DNA of 64,000 bases from Pseudarthrobacter phenanthrenivorans (lineage in GTDB: Bacteria > Actinomycetota > Actinomycetes > Actinomycetales > Micrococcaceae). A program made the translations under genes and the position numbers. The notes below the pieces were generated by a model that had not been told where the DNA came from, did no database searches, and was given only the letters and a program-made list of their open reading frames with translations. Positions 17,164 to 26,311 of this stretch are shown here, one piece after another (within the stretch, counting starts at the first letter, position 1; every line of letters starts with the position of its first letter). The stretch covers positions 1-64,000 of the forward strand of contig NZ_JWTB01000022.1 in the NCBI RefSeq assembly GCF_000813845.1, read 5' to 3'.

Positions 17164-17777
17164 CAGGCCTCCTCAGAAGGTCCATTGTGTTCAGGTTCCA
17201 GACCGTCCTCCGGGAGGTGGCTGAATTCGATCTCGACTTTTCCGTTGCGGATCCTGTCGAAAGGAAGCTTTACGGGTTCACCCTGCCGGGGCTTCATGCC
17301 CTTCTTCGCGGCGATCTCAGGGACCAGGGTCACTCCCCCGTCGTCCACGGACTGGATGCGTCCGGTGATGTTTTCGCCCTGGATCACGTTGACTTTGGCC
17401 ATCCTGCCCTTGGCGCGGTGCCAGTGCCGGGGTTCGGTCAGCGGCCGTCCGACGCCGGGCGAGGACACCTCGAGGTCGTAGGGGCGGGTGTCGGACTGGG
17501 GGTCGTTGTCGAGGACGTCGGAAAGCACTCTCGAGATGTCGGCGATGACGTCCAGGCTGACGCCGCCCGTCTCCTCCTGGGGCAGGTCCACCACAACGTG
17601 GACCACCCGGTGGGAACCGGCGATGTTGATGACGACGTCTTCCAGGTAGAGGCGGTTGGCCTGGACGGCAGGTTCCAGGAGGGCCCGGAGCCGGGCGGCT
17701 TCGGGATTGTGGGCCGGGGTGGACCCGGTTCCCGTGCCGGTGTGGTCTGGTGAAGCCGTAGCTTCTGCGTTGCTCAC
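17163..17777 (-). CDS. rimP: Ribosome maturation factor RimP
   Basis: Needed for 30S assembly. The 204-aa protein has an unstructured Thr/Gly N-terminus, then the RimP core [20 protein letters not shown] and the diagnostic [14 protein letters not shown]. It starts with GTG at 17777; GGGAGG lies 11 nt upstream, a rather long spacing. It is the first gene of the rimP-nusA pair and diverges from the DUF4439 gene. A TAAAAT in the 90-nt divergent gap could be its -10, but no -35 matched it. Confidence 0.94.
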   Translation of the reverse strand: MSNAEATASPDHTGTGTGSTPAHNPEAARLRALLEPAVQANRLYLEDVVINIAGSHRVVHVVVDLPQEETGGVSLDVIADISRVLSDVLDNDPQSDTRPYDLEVSSPGVGRPLTEPRHWHRAKGRMAKVNVIQGENITGRIQSVDDGGVTLVPEIAAKKGMKPRQGEPVKLPFDRIRNGKVEIEFSHLPEDGLEPEHNGPSEEA

Positions 17778-17865
17778 GATGCCGGCCGCCTCCCTATAGA
17801 TGATGTGGTGTTTACTAGCGTAGCTATTTTACCGGCCCATTGGTGCACCCGGGTTCCCCCTCGGC

Positions 17866-18978
17866 ATGACACCATGGTCTGTTGTGAAAGACCGCCCCCA
17901 GGACTCCGCCCGACGCATCCGCCCGTTCCGGTTGGCGGCCGGCGGCCTGGCCGCGCTGGTGGTCCTGAGCCTCGGTTTCGCCCTGATTCCCGCGCAGGAA
18001 CCCGCGCCGCCCGAGCCTCCGTTGTCCGAGCGGGCCCGCGCCGCGGCGTTCACTGAGGCCTTGAATCTGCGGGCTGTGGGGATGCGGCTCGCCGCCGCAG
18101 GAGCCGCTGATTCCGGCGTGTTGGACGGGGTTGTGACCTTGCTGACCATCCAGGCCAGGGCGCTCCAGGCCCCCACCCCCGCAACTGCCGCGCCTTCGCC
18201 GGCCCCATCCGCCGCGGCGACGTCGGATCCTCCGGATATCGCGGTGCTCGTCCGAGGCCTGGCTGCGAGCGGCGCCGCCCGGGTCAAGGACGCGGAAGGG
18301 GCCGACGGCGGCATGGCGCGCCTTCTGGCCGGGACCGGCACCGCCCAGCTGCTTGCGGCCGGGAGGCTCGCTGCGGCCGCCGGAGTGCCGGCGCCGCAGG
18401 GCACGCCGGCAGAACCGGGCGGTGATGCGTCCGGGGCCGGTTCGAGCGCTTCCCCCTGCGTGGCGGCGCCGTCCGCGGCGTCCGCAGGCGGGGCTACGGA
18501 TGGCGGCGCGTCCGCAACCATCCAACAGGCCTTGGCGGCCGTCGTCGCTGTTGAAGAGCAAGCCATCTACGGCTACGAGGCAGCGCTTCCCCGGCTCGCC
18601 CCCACCGACGCGGGCCCGGCGTCGGAAATGCTCGGCCGGCATGAAGAGCTGGCCGCCGAAGCCGTAGAACGCCTCCGCCTGGCGTGCGGTGCTGCCCCGC
18701 CGCAACAGCCTGGCTACGTGCTCGACGGCGGATTCCTCGCCGCGCCGGCCGCAGGGCTGGCCAGGCTGGAGGCAGCGACAGTGGCGTCCTACGGGGATGC
18801 GGTGGCAGTGTCGCAGGGCCACGACCGGGAGTGGGCGCTGTCAGGACTGCAGGCCGCTGCGGGCAGGGCCGTACGGTGGGGCGCGGACCCGGGTCCCGTC
18901 CCGGGCCTGGCGCTGGACATTGACCAGCTGCCGGTCCTTGCCGACAGCGCCGGCCCGGGCCCCTCACCGGGATCCTGA
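17866..18978 (+). CDS. Membrane-anchored protein with C-terminal DUF4439 ferritin-like domain
   Basis: 370-aa protein. A twin-arginine-containing basic start (ARRIRPFR) leads into one hydrophobic segment (about residues 24-44), a signal peptide or anchor. An Ala/Pro-rich extracytoplasmic region follows, and the last 140 residues (AAVVAVEEQAIYGYEAALPRL, MLGRHEELAAEAVERL) form a helical ferritin-like DUF4439 domain. The glutamates that would bind metal in a true ferritin are only partly evident. The start is uncertain, as no ribosome site precedes the ATG. It diverges from rimP. Function unknown. Confidence 0.75.
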   Translation: MTPWSVVKDRPQDSARRIRPFRLAAGGLAALVVLSLGFALIPAQEPAPPEPPLSERARAAAFTEALNLRAVGMRLAAAGAADSGVLDGVVTLLTIQARALQAPTPATAAPSPAPSAAATSDPPDIAVLVRGLAASGAARVKDAEGADGGMARLLAGTGTAQLLAAGRLAAAAGVPAPQGTPAEPGGDASGAGSSASPCVAAPSAASAGGATDGGASATIQQALAAVVAVEEQAIYGYEAALPRLAPTDAGPASEMLGRHEELAAEAVERLRLACGAAPPQQPGYVLDGGFLAAPAAGLARLEAATVASYGDAVAVSQGHDREWALSGLQAAAGRAVRWGADPGPVPGLALDIDQLPVLADSAGPGPSPGS

Positions 18979-19107
18979 ACCGGCGCCCTCCGCGTGTCCC
19001 GTCTTTCCTGCTGCGGTGCTCCCGTGTGGGCTGATGCCGCGGTCTTCTCCTTGGAAAGGCAACCGCAAAGGGTGGCACCGGGCAGGCCTGAATGGTTTGC
19101 TGAAGGG

Positions 19108-19905
19108 ATGAACGCGGACGAACCGGCCGATGCGGAGAAGGCAGCTGCCCAGGAAACCGCTGCCCGGGAAACTGCTGCTGCCGGGCAGGAACTAAGCAGC
19201 CATCGTGAGACGGAACCGCACAGCAATGACATCGCCCACCGGCTGAACTGGCTGCGCGCCGGTGTCCTGGGCGCGAACGACGGCATTGTGTCCGTTGCCG
19301 CCATTGTGGTGGGCGTGGCCGGGGCCACCTCCGAGGCAGGTCCCATCCTGGCTGCCGGAGCAGCAGGAGTGGTGGGCGGCGCGGTCTCAATGGCCCTGGG
19401 CGAGTACGTTTCCGTCAGCAGCCAGCGGGACAGCCAGCGTGCCCTGATCGAAAAGGAGCGCCGGGAACTGGCCGAGGAGCCCGAGGCTGAACTGGCAGAG
19501 TTGGCCGCCATTTATGAGGCCAAGGGCCTCTCCCCCGAAACGGCGGCCACGGTGGCCCGCGAGCTCACGGACCACGATGTCCTGGCCGCGCATCTGTCCG
19601 CCGAACTCAATATCGACGAGGCAGACATCGTCAGCCCCTGGCATGCGGCTTTCGCCTCCGCTGTAGCTTTCACCATTGGGGCCATCCTGCCCATGCTGGC
19701 CATCCTCCTTCCGCCACCGGGCATCCGTGTCCCGTTGACCTTCACCTCAGTCCTGGTGGCACTTGCCCTGACGGGAGCGCTTGGAGCCTGGATCGGGGGC
19801 GGTTCACGGTCCAAGGCCGCCGTGAGGGTTGTGGTGGGCGGCGCCCTTGCCCTTGCGGCGACCTTCGCGATCGGCAATCTGTTGGGTGCCTCCGGTGTTG
19901 TCTGA
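19108..19905 (+). CDS. VIT1/CCC1-family transporter
   Basis: Predicted iron/manganese transporter of the VIT1/CCC1 family, 265 aa. The family entry motif NWLRAGVLGANDGIVSVAAIVVGVAGA is followed by ALGEYVSVSSQRD, a cytoplasmic helical part (EKERRELAEEPEAELAELA to ADIVSPWHAAFASA), and three further hydrophobic segments ending LALAATFAIGNLLG. The acidic N-terminal 40 residues are not conserved. The ATG at 19108 is chosen because it follows AAGGG, although the spacing is almost zero. The downstream kinase gene overlaps its end. Confidence 0.85.
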   Translation: MNADEPADAEKAAAQETAARETAAAGQELSSHRETEPHSNDIAHRLNWLRAGVLGANDGIVSVAAIVVGVAGATSEAGPILAAGAAGVVGGAVSMALGEYVSVSSQRDSQRALIEKERRELAEEPEAELAELAAIYEAKGLSPETAATVARELTDHDVLAAHLSAELNIDEADIVSPWHAAFASAVAFTIGAILPMLAILLPPPGIRVPLTFTSVLVALALTGALGAWIGGGSRSKAAVRVVVGGALALAATFAIGNLLGASGVV

Positions 19906-20938
19906 GCCCACGCTGCCCCATGCGGTCCCGGTCCCTGCGTTCCTCGAAGCACGGTACGGACGCAGCAGCGCGGGGCGGGGCTGGCTCAGCAGCCTGCCAG
20001 GCCTGCTGGCCGACCTGGTGGAGCGCTGGCATCTGGACGTCGACCTGGCTCCAGGCGGCCAGCCGTGGCACGGCCACGGCGCCATCGTGGTTCCGGTGCG
20101 GCAGGACGACGGCTCACCGGCGGCCCTCAAAATCGCATTTCCGCATGATGAGGCGCTGGTGGAACGGCATGCGCTGGCGCTCTGGGAGGGCCGTGGCGCC
20201 GTTGCCCTGCTGGCATCGGATCCGGGGACGTGCGCCATGCTGCTGGAACGGCTCGACGCCGGGCGGTCGCTTGCCGGTCTTGCCATGGACGATGCCGTGC
20301 CGGTGTGGGGTGGCCTGGTGCGGCAGCTGGGGCTTGCGCCAGACCACCGGCCCGGGTGGCAGGAGTTCGAACACATCGCCGCCCGGGCGGAGCAGTGGAG
20401 CGATGAGCTGCCGGCCGAATGGGAGCAACTGGGCCGGCCCTTTCCCAGGTGGCTCCTGGAGGCCGCCCTGGAAGTTTGCCAAACGCGGGGCGCGGTGGGA
20501 CGCCGGTCTGCCCATGACGTACTGGTCCACACCGACCTGCATTTCCTGAACATCCTGGCACGCCCGGTCAGTGCAGACGCAGGGGCCACGGCCGGCGCGG
20601 CGGCGTACGCCGCAATCGATCCCCAGCCGATGATCGGCGAGCCCGAATTCGCCGTGGCACCGCTGCTGTGGAACCGGCTGGGCGACCTCCCGGAGGCACA
20701 CCCCGGAGCCGCACTGCTCCGCCGCTGCCATGACGTCAGCACCGCCGCCGGCCTGGACCCCGAGGTGGCCCGCCAGTGGGGAGTTGCCCGGGAAGTGGAG
20801 AACGCGCTGTGGTACGCCGCCAAGGGCCACCGGGGCGACCTCGCCCGGTCCCTCTGGGTGGCCAGCACCCTTGCCGGAGATACGCTGGCCGACCTGCCGC
20901 ATCCCCACGCACTGCCGGAACCCGGACAGGGTGGATAG
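19895..20938 (+). CDS. Aminoglycoside/hydroxyurea kinase-like phosphotransferase (streptomycin 6-kinase family)
   Basis: 347-aa small-molecule kinase of the APH(6)/StrA-like family. The catalytic loop is VHTDLHFLNIL (HxDxxxxN) and the metal-binding segment is AAIDPQPMIGEPEFAVAPLLWNR; an upstream LLERLDAGRSL block is also typical. Such proteins include streptomycin kinases, but most chromosomal members have no proven drug substrate. The GTG at 19895 (or TTG at 19898) overlaps the VIT1-type gene by 8-11 nt, suggesting coupling. It converges with the decarboxylase gene. Confidence 0.82.
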   Translation: MLSEPTLPHAVPVPAFLEARYGRSSAGRGWLSSLPGLLADLVERWHLDVDLAPGGQPWHGHGAIVVPVRQDDGSPAALKIAFPHDEALVERHALALWEGRGAVALLASDPGTCAMLLERLDAGRSLAGLAMDDAVPVWGGLVRQLGLAPDHRPGWQEFEHIAARAEQWSDELPAEWEQLGRPFPRWLLEAALEVCQTRGAVGRRSAHDVLVHTDLHFLNILARPVSADAGATAGAAAYAAIDPQPMIGEPEFAVAPLLWNRLGDLPEAHPGAALLRRCHDVSTAAGLDPEVARQWGVAREVENALWYAAKGHRGDLARSLWVASTLAGDTLADLPHPHALPEPGQGG

Positions 20939-20964
20939 CCGGGCCTGCGGGAGGATTGAACGGG

Positions 20965-22359
20965 TCAGGGGTTCCGCACGGCGGCGAGGGCGCTGCGGAC
21001 GGCTTCCACGGCCGTGGCCACGTCCTCCCCGGCAGTCTGCCAGTTACTCACGGAAACCCGGAGGATGTCACGGCCGCGCCACCGGGAACCGGACATCCAT
21101 ACCGTTCCGTCCTCGATGATGCGGGCGGTGACCTTGCGGGTGGTCTCATCGTCTCCGAAGGCAAGTGACACCTGGGTGTAACCGACGTCGTTGACCACCT
21201 CGACGCCGTCGAGCCTTGCCATGCCCTCCGCGATGGCTGTGGCGGCCGCAGCCATGCCTCCCACCTGCGCTGCCACGCCGTCCCGGCCAAGGCTTTTCAG
21301 GGCCGCCCAGACGGGGACGCCGCGCGCCCTGCGGGACAGTTCGGGAACCTTCTCGAACGGGTCTCCCGGGCCTTCGGCATCATGGACCAGGTAGCTGGCG
21401 TGCAGTCCCATCGCAGCCCGCAGGGCCGAGGGGTCACGGACAATGGCGATGCCGCAGTCGTACGGCACGTTCAAGGTCTTGTGCGCATCGGTGCCCCAGG
21501 AGTCCGCCTCCGCGAAACCGTCGGTCAGGTGCCGCAGTTCCGGGGCAGCGGCGGCCCAGAGCCCGAACGCCCCGTCGATGTGCACCCAGGCGCCGTGCTG
21601 ATGGGCGACGGCGATGGCTTCCCTGAAGGGATCGAAGGCACCGGAGTGCAGGTTCCCGGCCTGGAGGCAGACCAGGGCGGGTCCGTTCCCCGCGGCAAGG
21701 GCCGCGTCCAGGGCAGCGGGGACCAGCCGGCCCTGGCCGTCGGCGTCGATTTGCTCCGGCTTTCCGAGGCCCAGGTACCGCAGTCCCAGGTCCACGGTGT
21801 CGTGCCGCTCCCGTCCCACGAAGCAGCGGATCCGCGGCGCGCCAAACAGGCCATCCCGGTCCAGGTCCCAGCCTGCGTCGGCAAGCAGCCGCCAGCGGGC
21901 AGCCGCCATCCCCGTGAAGTTGGCCATGGTGGCACCGGTGACGAATCCGACGTCGGCCGTGGCCGGCAGGCCCAGCAGTTCCAGCACCCACTGCCCTGCG
22001 GCTTCCTCGATCGCGGCGGTGGCGGGAGTCGCGTACCGGAGGCCGGCGTTCTGGTCCCAGGCGCTGACCAGCCAGTCGGACGCCAGGGCCGCTGGCAGGG
22101 TCCCGCCGATCACCCATCCGAAGAAGCGGCCCGAGGGCATGGCCATCAGTCCGGGCTCGGCCTCCTTGGCCAGGAAGTTGATGACGTCAACGGGCGGCGT
22201 TCCCGCTTTCGGCAGGGGGCCGCCGAATATCCGGACAAGCCCGGCGGCATGTTCGCTTGGTCCTACCGCCCGGCCGGCCAGGCTGGCCAGCCAATCCTGC
22301 GCGTGCCCGGCTGCGGCCGCCAGTGCCGCGGCATACCCGTCGTCGTCGCCGTGTGCCAT
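20965..22359 (-). CDS. Group II PLP-dependent amino-acid decarboxylase
   Basis: 464-aa decarboxylase of the aromatic-L-amino-acid/glutamate decarboxylase fold. Landmarks are WHVHIDGAFGLW-like (AWVHIDGAFGLW), the lysine-bearing WGTDAHKTLNVPYDCG, and GFVTGATMANFTGMAAARW near the cofactor site. Substrate cannot be fixed; aromatic amino acids are the usual candidates. The ATG at 22359 lies 6 nt after TAGCAT and has no ribosome site with normal spacing, so a leaderless mRNA is likely. It is a single gene, downstream of TSUP on the same strand. Confidence 0.88.
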   Translation of the reverse strand: MAHGDDDGYAAALAAAAGHAQDWLASLAGRAVGPSEHAAGLVRIFGGPLPKAGTPPVDVINFLAKEAEPGLMAMPSGRFFGWVIGGTLPAALASDWLVSAWDQNAGLRYATPATAAIEEAAGQWVLELLGLPATADVGFVTGATMANFTGMAAARWRLLADAGWDLDRDGLFGAPRIRCFVGRERHDTVDLGLRYLGLGKPEQIDADGQGRLVPAALDAALAAGNGPALVCLQAGNLHSGAFDPFREAIAVAHQHGAWVHIDGAFGLWAAAAPELRHLTDGFAEADSWGTDAHKTLNVPYDCGIAIVRDPSALRAAMGLHASYLVHDAEGPGDPFEKVPELSRRARGVPVWAALKSLGRDGVAAQVGGMAAAATAIAEGMARLDGVEVVNDVGYTQVSLAFGDDETTRKVTARIIEDGTVWMSGSRWRGRDILRVSVSNWQTAGEDVATAVEAVRSALAAVRNP

Positions 22360-22365
22360 ACCTGC

Positions 22366-22371
22366 ATGCTA
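22366..22371 (-). promoter_or_regulatory. -10 element of the decarboxylase gene
   Basis: TAGCAT on the minus strand ends 6 nt before the ATG at 22359, predicting transcription to start at or next to the start codon. Confidence 0.45.
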
Positions 22372-22413
22372 CGCCGGGGCCGGTCCGGCTACGAGGCCGG
22401 CTTCCGGGGTGGA

Positions 22414-23208
22414 TCAGCCGAAGTTTTCCTGCCACACGTCATAGCCAAGCTTGACGATCAGTGCCGCGACAACCACCAGGAAGACCACCCGGACAAACTT
22501 GCTTCCCTGCTGCACGGCGGTACGGGCGCCAAGGTAGCCGCCGGCCATGTTTGCTCCCCCCAGCAGCAGGCCGATTCCCCACAGGATGGACCCGTGGGGA
22601 AGGAAGAACAGCAGCGCGCCGGCATTGGTGGCCATGTTCACGATCTTGGCTTTGGCGCTGGCCTCCAGGAAGGCGTAGCCCATGGCCGACACCAGCGCGA
22701 TGACCAGGAAGGATCCGGTTCCGGGGCCGATCAGGCCGTCATAGAAGCCGATCACCGCGCCGATGAGGCACGCGACGACGTAATGCCTGTGCCCTGCGTG
22801 CCGCAGTTCCGTGAGCTCCCCGACGCTGGGCCTGAGGGCGGTGAAAAGCGCGACGGCGACCAGCGCCACCACGATGATGGGCTTGAAGACTCCTGCCGGC
22901 AGCGTGGCCGCCAGGCTTGCCCCGCCAAAACTGCCGGCCAGGGCGATGACCGCCATGGGAACGGCCGTCCTGAGATCGGGGCCCACCCTTCGGTAGTACG
23001 TTGCGGCGCTGGTGGCGGTGCCAAAGATGGAGCCCATCTTGTTCGTGGCCAGCGCCTGGACGGGCGCGATGCCGGGCACCAGGAGCAGCGCGGGGAGTTG
23101 GATAAGTCCCCCGCCGCCCACCACTGCGTCAACCCAGCCGGCTGCGAATCCAGCCACCACAATCAGGATGATGGTGGCGGGCTGGATCGATTCGAAGCCG
23201 GAAATCAC
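22414..23208 (-). CDS. TSUP (TauE/SafE) family membrane transporter
   Basis: 264-aa permease with about eight membrane segments. The family signature can be read in both halves: [20 protein letters not shown] with [16 protein letters not shown], and [15 protein letters not shown] with [16 protein letters not shown] members export or import sulfonates, sulfite or related anions. It starts with GTG at 23208, overlapping the proS stop by 4 nt (GTGA), so it should be translated with proS, although no functional link is obvious. Confidence 0.9.
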   Translation of the reverse strand: MISGFESIQPATIILIVVAGFAAGWVDAVVGGGGLIQLPALLLVPGIAPVQALATNKMGSIFGTATSAATYYRRVGPDLRTAVPMAVIALAGSFGGASLAATLPAGVFKPIIVVALVAVALFTALRPSVGELTELRHAGHRHYVVACLIGAVIGFYDGLIGPGTGSFLVIALVSAMGYAFLEASAKAKIVNMATNAGALLFFLPHGSILWGIGLLLGGANMAGGYLGARTAVQQGSKFVRVVFLVVVAALIVKLGYDVWQENFG

Positions 23209-25016
23209 TGGTTGCGGACGGCGTTGACCACGTAGTCGACGGCCTTGTCCACTGCAACGTTCTCGGCTTCGCCGCTGCGGCGGTCCTTGATCTCCACCAC
23301 GCCGTCCACCAGGCCACGGCCCACAGCCAGGATGGTGGGAACGCCCACCAGCTCGGCGTCGCCGAACTTCACGCCGGGCGAAACCTTGGGACGGTCGTCA
23401 TAGATCACGGACAGCCCGGCTTCTTCCAGTTCCGTGGAGAGCTTCTCCGCGGCCTGGAAGATCTCGTCACCGCGGCCCACGGCAACCACGTGCACGTCGG
23501 CGGGCGCCACGGAACGGGGCCAAACAAGACCACGGTCATCATGGTTTGCCTCCGCCAGGGCGGCCACCGCACGGGTAACGCCGACGCCGTAGGAACCCAT
23601 GGTGACCACCACCTGCTTGCCGTTCTGGTCCAGCACCTTGAGGTCCAGGGCTTCGGCGTACTTGCGGCCGAGCTGGAAGATGTGGCCCATCTCGATGCCG
23701 CGGGCGGTTTCCAGCGGGCCGGAACCGTCCGGGGAGGGGTCACCCGCACGGACTTCGGTGCACTCGATCACGCCGTCCCAGGTGAAGTCCCGGCCCGCCA
23801 CCAGCCCGAAGACATGCTTGCCGGCCTCGTTGGCGCCGGTGATCCAGGCGGTTCCGCTGACGACGCGCGGATCCACCAGGTACAGCAGCTTGGTGGCGCT
23901 TTCGGCTCCGAGGAGCGGTTCATCCAGGGAGAGGCCGGGGCCAAGGTAGCCCTTGACGATCAGCGGCTGCTTCTTGAGGTCTTCCTCGCCGGCCTGTTCA
24001 AGCCCGATTTCGCCCGCAATCGGCAGGAAAGCGCCGATGTTTGCTTCGACGCGCTTGAGGTCCACGGCACGGTCGCCGGGAACGCCGATGACCACCAGCT
24101 GCCGCTCACCGGTGGGCAGCGTCACGGCGAGCACCACGTTCTTGAGCGTGTCAGCCGCAGCCCAGGGGCCGCCGTCGGCCTCTGCGCGCGGCGCAATCTG
24201 GTTGGCAGCGGCAACCAAAGTCTCGATGGTGGGGGTGTCCGGGGTGTCCAGGACCTCCGCCGCCGGGGCGTTGCTGAAGTCGATGTCTTCGGGGACCACG
24301 GTGGTGACGGCCTCGACGTTGGCTGCATACCCGCCGGCGGAGCGGACGAAGGTGTCCTCGCCGATCTCGGTGGGGAACAGGAATTCCTCACTCCTGGACC
24401 CGCCCATGGCACCTGCGGTGGCTGCCACCGGCACCACCTCCAGCCCCAGGCGCGCGAAGATCTTCAGGTAGGCGGCGCGGTGCGCGGCGTAGCTGGCGTC
24501 CAGGCCGGCGTCGTCCACATCGAAGGAGTAGGAGTCCTTCATGATGAATTCGCGGCCGCGGAGGAGCCCCGCGCGGGGGCGGGCCTCGTCGCGGTACTTG
24601 TTCTGGATCTGGTACAGGCTCAGCGGCAGGTCCTTGTAGGACGAGTACAGGTCCTTGACCAGGAGCGTGAACATTTCCTCATGCGTGGGGGCCAGCAGGT
24701 AGTCCGCGCCCTTGCGGTCCTGGAGCCGGAACAGGCCCTCGCCGTACTCGGTCCAGCGGTTGGTGGCCTCGTACGGTTCCCGGGGCAGCAGGGCCGGGAA
24801 ATGGACTTCCTGCGCGCCGATGGCTGCCATTTCCTCGCGGATGATTTCCTCGACCTTGCGCAGGACACTCAATCCCAGCGGCAGCCAGGTGTAGATGCCC
24901 GGGGCGGCCCGGCGGATATAGCCGGCGCGGACCAGGAGTTTGTGGCTCGCAACCTCGGCGTCGACGGGGTCTTCGCGCAGGGTGCGCAGGAAAAGCTGGG
25001 ACAGTCGTAGGACCAC
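23205..25016 (-). CDS. proS: Prolyl-tRNA synthetase (bacterial type)
   Basis: Class II aminoacyl-tRNA synthetase, 603 aa. It shows [19 protein letters not shown], the motif-2 region [14 protein letters not shown], the inserted editing domain (about residues 230-400), motif 3 in [15 protein letters not shown], and the anticodon-binding domain. It starts with GTG at 25016; no good ribosome site is seen. Its upstream region contains a long-range inverted repeat (25173-25242) that could be part of a structured leader. TSUP is coupled to its 3' end. Confidence 0.96.
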   Translation of the reverse strand: MVLRLSQLFLRTLREDPVDAEVASHKLLVRAGYIRRAAPGIYTWLPLGLSVLRKVEEIIREEMAAIGAQEVHFPALLPREPYEATNRWTEYGEGLFRLQDRKGADYLLAPTHEEMFTLLVKDLYSSYKDLPLSLYQIQNKYRDEARPRAGLLRGREFIMKDSYSFDVDDAGLDASYAAHRAAYLKIFARLGLEVVPVAATAGAMGGSRSEEFLFPTEIGEDTFVRSAGGYAANVEAVTTVVPEDIDFSNAPAAEVLDTPDTPTIETLVAAANQIAPRAEADGGPWAAADTLKNVVLAVTLPTGERQLVVIGVPGDRAVDLKRVEANIGAFLPIAGEIGLEQAGEEDLKKQPLIVKGYLGPGLSLDEPLLGAESATKLLYLVDPRVVSGTAWITGANEAGKHVFGLVAGRDFTWDGVIECTEVRAGDPSPDGSGPLETARGIEMGHIFQLGRKYAEALDLKVLDQNGKQVVVTMGSYGVGVTRAVAALAEANHDDRGLVWPRSVAPADVHVVAVGRGDEIFQAAEKLSTELEEAGLSVIYDDRPKVSPGVKFGDAELVGVPTILAVGRGLVDGVVEIKDRRSGEAENVAVDKAVDYVVNAVRNQ

Positions 25017-25172
25017 GGGTGTATCCGTTTCTGGGGAAGTGCTGGGTCAGCACGCCGGGCAATTTCGTCTGGGTACTAATCTACCGGCACACGACCTTGG
25101 GCATGGACCTGCCTTGGCGCGCCTCCCGGCCCCGGGCCATCGGGCGGCCGGTCACGGACCCCGGACACAGTA

Positions 25173-25242
25173 GGGCCACGCCCGGAATATACAAAGCCCC
25201 TGGCCCCCCAGTGAGGCTGGTCATCGCATCCGGGCGTGGCCC
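25173..25242. repeat. Long-range inverted repeat in the proS leader region
   Basis: Perfect 14-bp arms (25173-25186 and 25229-25242) are separated by 42 nt. The interior has the sequence GAATATACAAAG next to the left arm, giving TATATT on the minus strand. In a proS leader the arms would form a long stem about 160 nt before the start. Confidence 0.75.
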
Positions 25243-25364
25243 AACGCCGTTATCGCCTGAGTACTGGTGAGGACTGGTGAGACCGCCCACGCCACTTCCA
25301 GCGCAGCTAGATCGAACTTATGTGATCGCGCACACGTTTGACAAGTGTTTTGACGTTAAACCTG

Positions 25365-25393
25365 TTGACCCCCTCCATGACGGCGCCTAGCTT
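25365..25393 (+). promoter_or_regulatory. Promoter of the ABC exporter-TetR operon
   Basis: TTGACC (25365-25370) and TAGCTT (25388-25393) are separated by exactly 17 nt. The predicted transcription start (about 25399-25401) falls within the adjacent palindrome, so a bound repressor would block initiation. Confidence 0.8.
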
Positions 25394-25395
25394 TT

Positions 25396-25415
25396 AATTC
25401 ATCAGGTGATGAATT
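25396..25415. promoter_or_regulatory. Putative TetR operator
   Basis: Perfect palindrome AATTCATCA-GG-TGATGAATT (9-bp arms, 2-nt centre) directly after the -10 element. Its size and place fit a TetR-family operator; the likely ligand is the TetR encoded as the third gene of this operon. Confidence 0.82.
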
Positions 25416-25462
25416 CCGGGACCACCTTCCCGGGCCGCCTGGCAAAGCATCCGGAGGCAGCC

Positions 25463-26311
25463 GTGTCCCACCCTTCAGCACCCCCAACCGCCCAGCCCGG
25501 CCCCCATGCCGGTGGCGGGACAGATGCCATCGTGGCCACCGGACTGGCTGTGCGGCTTGCACGGCAGCCCGTGCTTCATGGACTGGACTTCACGGTCCCC
25601 GCCGGACAGATCACCGGCCTGCTGGGGCCGTCCGGAAGCGGCAAAACCACCCTGATGCGGACCATCGTGGGGGCGCAGCGGCCTTCCGCCGGGACCGTCC
25701 AGGTGCTGGGGCTGCCCGCCGGAAGCGCCGCCCTGCGCCGGCAGGTGGGCTATGTGACCCAGTCCCCCAGCGTCTACCCCGACCTGACGGTGGAGGCAAA
25801 CGTCCGCTACTTCGGAGCGATGCACCGCAAAGGCAAAGCCGACGTGGCGGAGGCGATCGCCGCCGTCGGGCTTGAACCCCTGGCCCGCCGGAAAGCCGCC
25901 GACCTGTCCGGCGGGCAGGTCAACCGCGTGTCCCTGGCTTGTGCCCTGGTGGCACATCCCCGGCTGCTGGTCCTCGACGAGCCGACCGTGGGCCTGGATC
26001 CCGTCCTGCGCGCCGACCTGTGGGAACGGTTCCGTGCCATGGCCGCGGCGGGCACAACACTCCTGGTCTCCAGCCATGTGATGGAGGAGGCCAGCCGCTG
26101 CGACACACTGCTGCTGTTGCGGAACGGGCGGCTCCTGGCCCACCTCACGCCGGAAGGGCTCAGCAGGAAGGGACACAGCAGCAACCTGGAGCAGGCCTTC
26201 CTGGCCATCATCAGGGAGCAGGAAGAGTACGACGGCGAAAGGCCGCCCGGGCAGGACGCCTCGCGGAGCGGCGGCGGTGCGGGGATGGAAGAGAACAGGA
26301 GCGTGCGGTAA
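25463..26311 (+). CDS. ABC-2 type exporter, ATP-binding subunit
   Basis: 282-aa ATPase of the drug/antibiotic-export (DrrA/CcmA-like) type. Walker A GPSGSGKTT, signature LSGGQ, and Walker B LLVLDEPTVGLDP are all present, followed by the switch histidine in LLVSSHVMEEA. The GTG at 25463 is chosen because GGAGG lies 5 nt upstream; the in-frame starts at 25406/25409 overlap the operator and lack a ribosome site. The stop overlaps the permease ATG by one base (TAATG). Confidence 0.93.
   Translation: MSHPSAPPTAQPGPHAGGGTDAIVATGLAVRLARQPVLHGLDFTVPAGQITGLLGPSGSGKTTLMRTIVGAQRPSAGTVQVLGLPAGSAALRRQVGYVTQSPSVYPDLTVEANVRYFGAMHRKGKADVAEAIAAVGLEPLARRKAADLSGGQVNRVSLACALVAHPRLLVLDEPTVGLDPVLRADLWERFRAMAAAGTTLLVSSHVMEEASRCDTLLLLRNGRLLAHLTPEGLSRKGHSSNLEQAFLAIIREQEEYDGERPPGQDASRSGGGAGMEENRSVR

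Larger units (their letters stand above)
25017..25462. other. Intergenic region between proS and the ABC operon
   Basis: This 446-nt divergent region has no gene. It holds a long-range inverted repeat (25173-25242), three TTGAC motifs (25338, 25350, 25365), a complete promoter and an operator palindrome for the ABC operon. A TGTGA half-site followed by ACACG at 25321-25336 resembles a degenerate CRP-type site. Confidence 0.7.

Noticed and set aside
21382-23235. 617-codon open frame opposite the decarboxylase and TSUP genes
   Set aside because: Spans two well-supported minus-strand genes; its sequence has no domain and reads as a shadow.
25321-25336. CRP-like site TGTGA-TCGCGC-ACACG upstream of the ABC operon
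   Set aside because: Two mismatches in the second half-site; not distinguishable from chance.
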